Below, in pieces: positions 13,001-25,000 of a DNA stretch of 64,000 nucleotides. Numbering within the stretch: position 1 is the stretch's first letter; each line of letters starts with the position of its first letter. The position numbers were made by a program, and so were the translations under genes. Below the pieces are notes generated by a model. That model saw only the letters and a program-made list of their open reading frames with translations. It had not been told where the DNA came from and did no database searches. The stretch covers positions 30,427,326 through 30,491,325 of the forward strand of contig OZ026844.1 of NCBI GenBank assembly GCA_964023205.1, given 5' to 3'. Source of the DNA: Lutraria lutraria. Taxonomy: Eukaryota; Mollusca; Bivalvia; Venerida; Mactridae.

Positions 13001-16000
13001 CTCAATTATTCCCTTTCAGTGGTTAAATCTATGCTTAGACATGGTGTCAATGGTTGGAGAGACATGGCGTGGTGAAACATATAAGATGTTAGACAGTATT
13101 ACAATATCTGCTAATTGTAAAATACGTAGAATCTTCACAATGAAGAGTCAGCCTCCTGATACTGTTGGAGATGATGGTTGGTATTATTGTGAACTGTCAG
13201 ACTTGTGTATTACATTAAAATTGGTATACAGTGCAACCTTTACAAAGCAACACCCGTTGCATTTGTTATATAGTTTGAGTTTTTACACCCCTTTTCAACA
13301 GTTAGAGTCATATGAGGTGAACAGTTTACCTTATCATCGTTTCTGGGAAGAACCAGTACTAGACTCCCATCCTCCGTTAGCAACTGCCTACTTTCTCACA
13401 TAAAGAGACATGGTCGGTAGCTGGGCTCAAACCCATGGCGCTCTATGAATGGGTTCACATGATTGTAGAAATCATGAACAGAGTATCTTTCTATATTTTA
13501 GAGCTGTATGGATGTGCCTCTAGCAACAGTGGAGAAATTGATCAGATACCAAAACAATGTCAATATGCTACTGAAGTAAACCATCAAACACAGGTATTAT
13601 ATTAATAATTATATAATAAAACAAACTGATAAAAACAGAAGGAACTAAGTTCATTCTTATTTCTTTGATATGTGTATCATTTGCTACTAATTAAGTACAC
13701 AAAGTGTTCTCTCATGTTGTGTGAATTGAGGCAGTTAAGATTAAAAATGTTTCTTTCTGGTCACCAACCTACCCTATTTTTTCCCCTGTGATCTTGACTT
13801 TTATTAGGCTTGAGGAAAGTGACATTCACTTTTTCACCTTTCTGTATGTTTTCAAAGAAAACAAAATTCCCCACCTGCTTGCCTTATTTTTAATAAGCTG
13901 TTTTAGCATGTAGCCAGAAACAAATGATTTTTTAACGCTTAATTACTTATAACTATATAAATCATTGGTATTGCCATGGAAATCTAGATAAATGAATAAA
14001 TTAAACTATGAATTTATTGCAATTTCTAGTGCTGTATTTAGATTGGACCTAGTTTAGATATACCATATAAAATTTAGCTTTTTAGGAAATTTTGTGCTGT
14101 TTCAAACTTGGTCATCTAAATGGACAATTTCCTTGGATGAACAAATTTTATTTCATTAAATTTTACTCAGATGATATTTTGTCACTGTAAATCATGTTAA
14201 AAGATCTTAAATAGCATGCTACAGTACGGTTCGGGTGATTTGTCCGATTTTTGCGAATCGCCGCGGAATTAAAATCGCGCTAAGCCACAGGTAGATCGCT
14301 TCAACGCGACGTTTGAATTTTGGCCGTTGCGTTCAGAGCGACGATGATCGACGGTGACCGTCACCACTGAAGGGCAATAATTCGCGGTGGATTGCGGCGA
14401 CGATCGCTCAACGCGGTGATACGCGATGTCGCCTCTTTAGTTTTCTAAAAACTTACAAATTTCTTGTCAATAACATTGTTATTCACACATTATTTAATTG
14501 CACTTTTATGAACAAATTGTTACCTGATATGTGTGAAAAATTAGCGTTGACATAAATTATAATCAACGAGTGTTGAGAACTTAATTGTAGTTGATGAGCT
14601 TTAATTAATTAATCTGTCAGCTTCGTATATTATTGCGCGAAATAATATTACATGTAAACAATGGACTGGTTTTATTGATTAGAGCACCGAGCTACATAGG
14701 TAAAATGAGAGACTGCGACTCGGTCTAAATTCTCGCCCTGGTACTCGATAAATAAAACACTAAAAATAGACATATTAATCTCGCCCTGTACGTAACGCTG
14801 CATATGTAAAACATAGCTACACAGTTTACATATTCGCTTAGCAATTTGCCGGTATTTCTACATATTTACTTCAAGATTGGAATTTCTACTTGACAAAATT
14901 TAATCAGATGTCTGGATTTCAGTCGGTCTTGGCCGACGGATTTAGTAAGTGTTAAACCCTGAATTAACTTACCATGTGGCTGTTTTCGGAAATGAACGGT
15001 CAATAGAAAGCGAAAGTAGAAGAAAGATTCACAATAAATATCATTTTATTTACTTGAGAGTCGGCTTTAGACGTTCGCGAATCACCGCGATCCATCGCTA
15101 TCAAAGATTACCGACTGATAAATAAGTCATAAAACGCGGTGATTAGCGACATTGCGGTGATTCGCGGTTTTTTCAAGATCGATGCCGCGTTGAAAATCGC
15201 CGCTACGGGTGATAAATTGACGATTACGAACGCGGGGGGAACGCGAAAATCGGACAAATCACCCGAACCGTACTGTATATGTCTCCTTTGTTCTTACCCT
15301 TCTTCATTGTGATATCTTATTTTTCAGTTGCTGACTATAGACAAGATTAAACATGCTGAGAGATTACGAGGTGGAGAATTGAGAGGTTCTATTAGTAGTG
15401 CTTATGATTTAGGTAATAAGAAGTTCATCTGATATTTGCTAAGTTTAATATATATAGCACAACCTCTCCAGAGCAGCCCTCTCTTGAGCAACAATCTCCC
15501 TTTAACAACAGCATAATTTTTCCCCACTTCACAACTTAACTATTAATTTAACTTCTCTAGAACAACAACCTCTCAACAACACAACAACATAATTTTACTG
15601 CTCCCAAAGGGTGGTGTCGCTTTGGAGAGGTTGCACTGCAGGGTTTTTCTCGTATTTTGGAATATGACCCATACCCTTGGGATTGGGAATTTTCGCGGTG
15701 TTTTAATCAAAATTGGGAAAAAATGTATGACTACAATTTTTGCAATGTTCAACTTATTCTACTTATTCTCCCATAGAACAGTAGCAGAATAAGTATTTAC
15801 TACCAATAGTGATGTTAATGAACTTATAAAATTATAAAAAATATTTTTTTTTTTTTTATTGGGAACTTTTGTCTGTGAATTGGGAAAAAAGATACTATTT
15901 TCCATTGGGAATATGACCGAATTTCGGCTATAAAATCGCCCCAAAAAAAATCCCTGCACTGTATTTTAATATGTAGAGAATATGATCTTCAAGCTTCGTT

Positions 16001-19000
16001 CTTATAATTGTCCTGTTGTCGAAATATTACCCTGTATCTTTAGTAGACAAATCTTGAAACTTTTTGTAAGAATTACTATATTTTGTAAGTCATTGCAATT
16101 ATAAAAGTCATACCTAAGGATTCTTTTTCTATAACAAATTGTAGGTTTTCCATTTCATTTCTCCAGTCTATTGTACTATTAATGCTATTATTATTTTTTT
16201 ATCCGTCTTGAAAACTGATCTCTGTATCTTGTCTAAGGCAATTGGTCTATCAACTAACTGTTTTATAAAAAATAAACATGATTGAATTGAAGATATAAAT
16301 GACAGCACTTCACTGTACTATCGTATCCAAAGATTGGTCATATCATGGAATAATTTTTTCAGATCTGAGTGCCAGTGGTAGAAAATCCTCTGCTAATTCT
16401 GAGTTCCATATTGCATTTGGTTCCAAGGTGTCTGGTGTTAGAACTTCGCAGAATTCTGCAAAGAAATCTTCCAGAGATGTATGTATGATAACCATTAACA
16501 TAATTAAATATAAAGAAAAATCAATACCAATTATCTGAAAATTTTACAGTTTCTACATAATATTTCTTTAATGATAACAAGTAATCTGTTATTGTATACA
16601 GCAGTTATTTGATATTTATGTTCTGTGTGTGAATTAACTTTCGCGGATTGGCAGGTTTCCACGGTTTTTATGTTCTCTGAAGACACTGGTGGCCCTAGTC
16701 CCTAGCTCGATGAATTTGATTTTCCTCTTATTTTGCCATTCCACCAATCACAACCCTAATATTAGACATGTGACCATCATGGCTTGATCGTGGATCTAAA
16801 AATACATTTCTTTGAATAAATGTTCGGACGACCAATTCTTGTATTTGAATGCAGGCATGGATAAATTAGTATTGTGTTATATTTACATTGTATATCCTCG
16901 CAAACAAAGTTTGAGGGGGTATATTTGAGTCACTCTGTCAAGTCGGTCGACTTGTCCGCATATGATGTCACAAGTTTGTGGAGGTGAACTACTTCCACAT
17001 TCTTTAAGCGATTGCAATGAAACTTGAAATGTGCTATCACCATGAAATGTAGATGTGCAAGACACAATTTTCGTGCCCAGCAATCCACACATTCCAGAGT
17101 TATGTACCCTTGAACTTAAGCCATATAGTGTATTATTGCGTTCTTAGTGTCAATGCAGCGGCAGGGGTATTAGTCACTTCTACCTGATATGGAACTGAAT
17201 ATAAAAGATTTTGACAAATTATTGTAAACATAATTTATTTGTCAGTTACCACATTCATCTTTGATGAGACGTAGTACTATAGGGAAATGTTCACAGCTAG
17301 AGAATTCTGTTAGACACAAATACATATCTGTAAGACTGTGTGTTATGAACATATGTGCTAGCTTTCTTGTCTACTTACTAGACATTTCATGCATAAGGCC
17401 TAATTGTGTTATTTTGGTGATGGGCAGAATGTTGCTGAGATTTGAATTTATTTGACACAGTTTGGTTATTAGCCTATAAGAATTGAACAGTTTATTTGTT
17501 ACATCATGGAATGAGATGAGCTTTCATAAAAGGCTAGGTTATTAGAAATAAAGTAAAATTTGATGATAATTAGAGTTTACTGATAGGAGATTGGAGTTCC
17601 CTTTGACCCTTTTAATTGATTATGATAATTATGTTGTTCATACAGCACAACCACAAGTGTAAGAATGAAAAAAACTACATCATTACAGTCATGCAGTTGT
17701 AACTGATAAGCCATACGCTTAACTTTTGAGAACTTCAGATCTCATTTTATGAAGATAAAAATTGAAGATAAAATGTATCTGGATAACATATCACTTATAG
17801 AGTATGGGCTACTGTACCCTAGGTCCCCCCCTAGCGGGATTTTATGACACATATATCATTGTAAAGCATAATATATCCCCCATCGAATGTCACTTGTTGG
17901 ACGAAATATAGGTGCTGATTAAGCCTACAGTATGCGATTGATTATCTCCCCCTGATTTCGAAATTTATTTTTTTAAATTTTTGTATACATGAGATTATGG
18001 AGTCCAAAATGACCAAGTTCTCAACCCACATTGCTTAAGATTATTATATTTTATATTAATATACATATTTGAAAAGGAAGAGATAACTCTGAACTAAAAA
18101 TAACAAGAATTATGTCCCTTTTAACTGTAGAAAAGGGTAAAAACTATTTTTTCAGTTATTGATGTATATAGGTCAACAATTTGCAGAAAGCACTGGATAT
18201 AATTATTTAGATAATATCTTAAATGATTTGGTATACATGTATTATGTTTATCTGTTTCCTTTCGCTTTTATTAGTAACTTTCAACCAAAAGTTTATATCT
18301 TGCATAAATCTTAGTGAGAAGATCTATTCGACCTAATTCTCCTGTATAAAATACACACATTTTTGTGTGCTACTTTTTACTCATAATAAAGATTTTCAAT
18401 ACTAAGTGTGAAATTTTTCAATTGCTAATCGAACAATTCTAAAGAGTGCCTTATTGTTATGTTATGAATCTACACAGACATGTTTCTAATGTAAAGATAG
18501 ATTTTTGAGCTTGGTCAGCTAAAGTTTTATGCGTTTCTACAAAGGACCCTCCAGATGAAAACACTATTCCAAGATACATAAATTTGTTATTAGTTTTACA
18601 TTCATTTGCAATGCTAAAAACATAAGACTACTTAGTACCAACTTCAAGTATTTAGTTCTTGTTAGTTATAACTTCTAATGCCTTGTGTACATAATGCTGC
18701 TAGTTAACTTTGTTATGTAACATCTGAATATGATATAAAGAATATATCAACTTTTTATAGTAAGTGAGGTGTTATATCATATTAACATTTGTGTATGTTT
18801 TATGTAGTGTTTGTGTTGGTGTGACTTGATACATTAAATCTGTACAAGGTTAAGGTGATTTTACTGTTTCGTTGAGCATCGCCACCAGGGGCGGGCATAT
18901 GCATTTATCGAACACAGCGTCTTGTTTAAACTTAAATCCGACTACAACAAACTGCTTATTTAAATCAGTTGGTTCAAATACTGAAGGATGATCATGACTA

Positions 19001-22000
19001 CTTAGTGTGGTTGTTAAATGATTATATAATTAGTATTTTAGATGAAGTTCATGCATTATTTATCCGTGTATAATTACATATATTAGTGTGCAGCATATAG
19101 ATATTTCAATACTATTAATTTATTAATGTCTTAACTATATGTGACAAATGGAAACTGTTGTATTGGAAAGTTTCTTTTAATTGTTTTAGAATGGTGGAAA
19201 TCTTACAAATAGAGTATCAGATGTAATCAAGAGCAGAAGGTAAGATCAATAGTAATTATTTTATATTCCCTACTTTGGACTTGATTTTATTTTGGAGTTT
19301 ACTTTTGTTTCATTTCATGCATGACTTCATCACTCTTATTTTGGATCCAGCTGATAAGTTTTAATCATAAGTGTGCATATTAGCCCACATTAATTTTTAT
19401 ACTTGCAAATTGAATAAAGAATGATATCTTCATTTATTTCATATCGTCTTTGATTAACTATTTAGATAATTAATATGTCATGAAATGATGTATTGTGAAG
19501 TTATTATATATTTTTTAATGATTTATATTCATTGTTTTAGATGGTGTGACCAGTTCTGGATATCAGGATATGTCGGTTAGTAGGGACAGTTTGTATACTG
19601 GGCGTGACCCAGGGGGAGGAGCTAGAGAACCAGGGGGTGTGTCCATGAAGGATGGACATCAGGCATGTACCAAATCCTCCAGATAAACCTGCTATGGTGC
19701 GTAAAGGACATCAGAGACAATATTCTGATCCATCAACTGCTGTAGATAAAGAACATGGTACAAGTAAGTCATATGATCAGATACTAGATTTAGTGTTTTA
19801 ACTTTCAATGTGACTGTTGTTGATTAGTTTGGAAAAGCGTTTCCTGCAGTGTTTAAGTGAGGCATGGCATTTTTGTGGTAATGGGGCATTTTTAGAGCGT
19901 GGTTTGAACCATGCAGGGCAAATTGCCCGGTTTCTCATTTAGTTAGTGATGTCACTTATCGCTGCATAGTATAATTTGCCTCAAATTGCATTAAATGCTA
20001 TTACAGCATTCTGTGCAAGATTATGTCTGAATTAATTGTACTGCTGTGTTTATTAAATACTGCTTTTCATTAAGAGTGCTTAAAATGACACATGGCCAAT
20101 GTACAATTGATAGGGAAGCATGGCGCATAATTGGTTATGAGGCATGGCACAGCGCCATCCTAAAAGGCCTGGAGGAAACACTGTTTGTTTATTAAAGTAA
20201 TAAAAATCTTACTGAAGTGTTATAAAGTAAAAAGCAACTATATACCGGATCAGGATTATATTGGCCCGCCTCCGTGGTTGAGTAGTTAAGGTCGCTGACT
20301 TCAAATCTCTGTAGCCTCTCACTGATAGAGGGTCGTGGGTTTGAGCCCAGCTGCCGACCATATCTCTTTATGTGAGAAAGTAGGCAGTTGCTTTCAGAGG
20401 ATGGGAGTCTAGTGCTGGTTCTTCACAGGAATGATGGTTAGGTGAACAGTCTGCCTCATATGACTCTGACTGTTGAAAAAAGGGTGTAAAACTCAAATGA
20501 AGAAACAAATCAGGATTATATTATATTGTAATTGTTAAATTTGTTGAGTAATGTACTAATAATATAATAGTTTCATTGATAGGGATGAATGAGTTATCAG
20601 ATTTATTTGTTTCATTTGTGACTTACAAATCTTCTATTATCAGAGAGTTTACATGGTGACGGTGCCATTGTACAACCACATCCACCAAGGGAACCTTCAC
20701 ATGAGAGGGTTAGACGTCGTCCTGCAAGATTCAAGAATAATAGTGCTGGTAAAGACAGGATGTCCAGTGCTGGCTCACAGAAAGGTTCAATAATTTGAGC
20801 ATTAACATACATGTGTATAACTATACTTATCTGTCTCTGTATGTGTATTAGTATGGTAGATATTACCACATGTTTAAAGTTTTCTGATTATTCATATTTA
20901 TTTTTAACCTAAAAACTATTTCATATGCAAAATGGCAATATTAATGGTATACATTGTCAGTCACCATGCAATATAATTATTAGTTGAGGTTAAATTTTTA
21001 GTAAACATTGTTTAATAGCAGTAGCATATTCTTACAGTAATACTTTTTTTTTATGCTCCAGCATCTGATGATGTGGGGACATATATATATAGCGATTGCC
21101 TTGTTATATGTCTGTATGAGGTAAAGTAGATTTTACTGATTTATCAAGGATGCCACCTGGGGGCATATGCGTTCATTGAATGCAGCATCTTGTTTTGTAT
21201 TGTTAGCATTTTCTCTTTCTCATGCTCATTTTATCAACCATTGATTGGTTCCTATTGAATTCTCTCCACAGATGATGGTGTGGGAACCAGCGCGTCATCT
21301 GTATCGTCCAATCAACACAGTCCTTATAATGAGACAGGACGAGGCAGAGTTGTGTCTGAAGGTGAACTGAATACCAGTACCAGTAGTACAGAATCTGGTC
21401 CCCGACAGAAATCAGCTGACCATGTTAAACGTCCACCTGTAGATACTAACAGAAAACATAAACCACCTCAGAGAAAAGGTATAATGCAGGGCATGACAAA
21501 TATTTTTCAGGCCACTCGTCCTGCTGGACACCCAGCCTAGAATTTTAACTAGTTCCACAGCAATTTCAACTCGTGTCCTGATTCAATTTCTACTCTTAAT
21601 TACGAGCTGACGAGTTAATTTGTCGAGCCCTGGTATAATTTCTATTTAGTATTTTGTTATGATTAAACTGACCGACATTATTAATTTGCGTTTACTGAAC
21701 ATATCAGATCCAATATGTGTCACTGACTGACTGAATTTCAGTTTTGTGGCAAAATTTCTGACTGATTGTTTTCACAACAAAATCAGTTGAGAATGCAAGC
21801 CTCTCAAATGTTGGATAGGGTGTGCTTCAAAGTCTGTGTTAATTGCTTCCCAAGACCATGCCTCAGAAAAAGTGATAGCTGACAATTTTATGATTTAATG
21901 TAATAGAGTTCTAAATGTCCATTTTTGCTAGTCTGTTTTCGAAGAAAAAGTTGAGCTATTGTCATCACAGCGTTGTCTGTGCAAAAACTTGAATGTAGCT

Positions 22001-25000
22001 CATAGATCTCACTGAGGTGGTGAAAAGATGAGCTTTGGCACCACTTGGTGTGCTCTTGTTTAGGAATTATACTACAGTTTTTACCTTGATACATTTTATA
22101 TGTGCAGAATATAGACCATCAAACTATCAACCAGAGGGGGCCGAAGAAGATGAAACAGTTGCTGATGTAATAGAAATATTGCGCAATAATACTGGATTGA
22201 GAAATACAGACAGTTCTGATGAAGAGGATGATGATAACGAGGAAGAGAGTGATAAGTAATATATCAAAACTATTAAAGTTATTATAAAATGTATGCGCCT
22301 GCCATTTAAAATGGCGGAAGGACATAAAGTGTTTCCCCTGACTGGTCAGTTCAAATAACCGTTTCCAAACCATTACTCGAGAAATAATTCATGGATTGGT
22401 TTCATATTTTATATGAAGGTGTATAATAATAACATGCAGGGCAGGTTCGATTTCTGTTAAAATCTCAACATTCTCACAGGAGTTGTGGCCCCTTTTTGAG
22501 TTTGTGCTCAACAGGGGAATTTGTGTCATCTGGACAAATTTCTAATTAGAAATATATTATGTAAATTCATTTTGGTAATGTACATAAGCTGGTCAGTATT
22601 TTCGATTTGTTCAAAATTTAATGGTAAAAAAAATATTGAATTATATATATATATAAGGGTTTGTTTTATCAATAATACGACTGTTCAGTTTGAATTGGAT
22701 GTTGGTTCTATTTAGCTTTATAGTTTAGCTCATTTCATTAATAAAGTTGATTGTACAAAAATTGATTCATTATATGCATGAAATTTGCATTTTAGAGTCT
22801 ATGTAAGTACATGTATTACACAAGTAATTTGTTAGTTCATTATCATAGTATCATACTTTCTGTTATAGGGAAGATCATGATGGAACTTACTTGTTTGTAT
22901 CTCAACCCAAACCTGCACCTAGACAGAAAAATGCTTCACCGTCCCAGCATTTATTAGAATCTGCTGTAAACAAGGTACCCTCTTACCTAATTATATCAAT
23001 CAGTTATCTGTTTGTGGTTTTGATCCATTTTCTGCCATGATTTTTTAATGAATTAGAAATTTATTTAGAACTCAGAATGGTGTTAAATTCCCGATTTTTT
23101 TACAATGAATATCAACATGAACACACTTTGCTTACCACGATGTAATTCACACTAAGCTTTGGTATTCTATTGTTTTTCTCCTACACTTGGTGTTGCTATG
23201 AATTGATTATGGAATTTATCTTTTGAATATTGCTTATCTCAATGCCTTTTAAAAGGCTTATAATAAAATAAGTACACACTCTTGAAAATTACTTAAACAG
23301 TATTTTTAGCTTGTCCAGAAGTCAAGCTGTTGTGATCACTGGGAATAGATCTGCATTGTGCAAAAACTTTAACGTAGCTTATAAATCATAAGCTGTAAGA
23401 GGTATAGCAACGTGAAACTCCATAGGTGGATAAAGTTCTCACTGAGGTGGTAAACAGACAAGCCTTGGCACCGCTTGTGGCGCTCTTGTTTATAATTAGC
23501 TTTAATTACTTGACTTAGATAGGGACTTAAGACACAATTTGAATATATTCAGTAACATTGTGTTGAATTAGAAAATGTTTGAATCAATGTTTTTGTTTTT
23601 GTATTAATCTTATATTGATTACAACTATGTGTTTTGGCTTGATAAAAATCATCTTATAGTAGGAACCCCGATAAGCCAGTGGCTTATCTGTATTTGATCT
23701 GGAAATCTGCTTTTTTCGTGGGGTCAGTGTAAACAAATGGCCACTAAATCAATATTTTACATCCTATTGTTTAAATTCATACTTGCTTCAAAAGCTGATA
23801 AAATTACCTTTAATGTGGTATAAATATCATATATATATATATTAAATGATGACATCAATTATATTTTCCTTTTGTTGCGTTATAGCTGTACAATTATTTC
23901 AATTTTCCCTAAAAATCCTAATGTAGGGACTAAATTGTGGGTAAAATTATACCAAACAGAGCCAAGTCATGCATCATTATGTATTATTTTATTGTTTTGT
24001 ACTAATGTAAAAGGTCTTGATATAATTTCAGCCTACCACTACATCAAGTAGTAGAAATAGGAAAAAAGAAGGGTCCAAGTCACGAGGACCTAGGCCTGAG
24101 GAGGATTTTATAAATGATGATTCTTCTTCCGATAGTGGTGATGATAAACACTGGAATCATAATAGGCCGGGATCCAGACCTAATAGTGGTAGTAGGCCTA
24201 ACAGTGGTACCCGGCCTAACAGCGGTACTAGACCTAATAGTGGTACCCGGCCTGGTTCAGGAAGCAGGCCAAATAGTGGTACCAGATCTTACAATAATGT
24301 TAAAACAGGTGGTGTTACTCGAACACATTCCAGAACTAATTCAAGTCATGGTGTGAAAAATGGTCTTCCACCTTCTTCAGGAGTATTTTCTAGTGATAAT
24401 AAACTTATAAGTGCAAGAATGGAAAATGGAATTCCTGTTCCAAAACTTTGTGGTATATCCAATGGAAACAGTGACGACGATGGCTTATCAGGAAGTCCTG
24501 TAATTACAGGAGGTATCACAGATCGTAGTTTTGTTTCAAGAATGAGTAAAACCAGGTTAAAAGAGATTCCACTAACAGATGCTAGATTTTCGCATGCTCA
24601 GGCAGAAAATGTAAGTATAGTCATGTAGTTTTATCTTAGTGCATCATATTCATAATAAGATTTGAGTTCTTAACTGCTTTTAGATTTTTTGAGACAGGCA
24701 TGTGTTAGTTGATGTTTCAAATTATACTGTGTATTTCTATTAACATACTTGTGGCATTTCTTACCTATTTAAGTTAATGATGTTAAATGTATCAACTGAA
24801 AAGAAGCACTGATAGAAACTAATTGATTATAAATGAATATTTTTGCTATGTGTTGTATGGATCATGTCGACTTAGTCCAGGGTTCTCACTAAATGTCTGT
24901 AGTTGAGGGTCAAAACAATCTGTAGCTGATGTTAATTTGAGGAGTCAACGAAATTTCCTAGGCTACTATAAATGTCATAGTCAATATGACCCTTTGGTAC

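Noticed and set aside
13177..13403. Extension of the CFAP20DC exon 6 frame to 13403
   Set aside because: The donor at 13177 joins in frame to exon 7 (DDELYGCAS); the extra codons run into a reversed SINE.
20268..20350. tRNA genes at the SINE heads (also 57820-57900, 37470-37560, 27800-27860, 63555-63590)
   Set aside because: Arms do not fold as clean cloverleaves, the sequence continues into a shared SINE body, and target-site duplications flank the whole unit.
22119..22373. 84-codon minus-strand ORF
   Set aside because: Antisense shadow of the acidic CFAP20DC exon 14, whose GAT/GAA codons read open in reverse.
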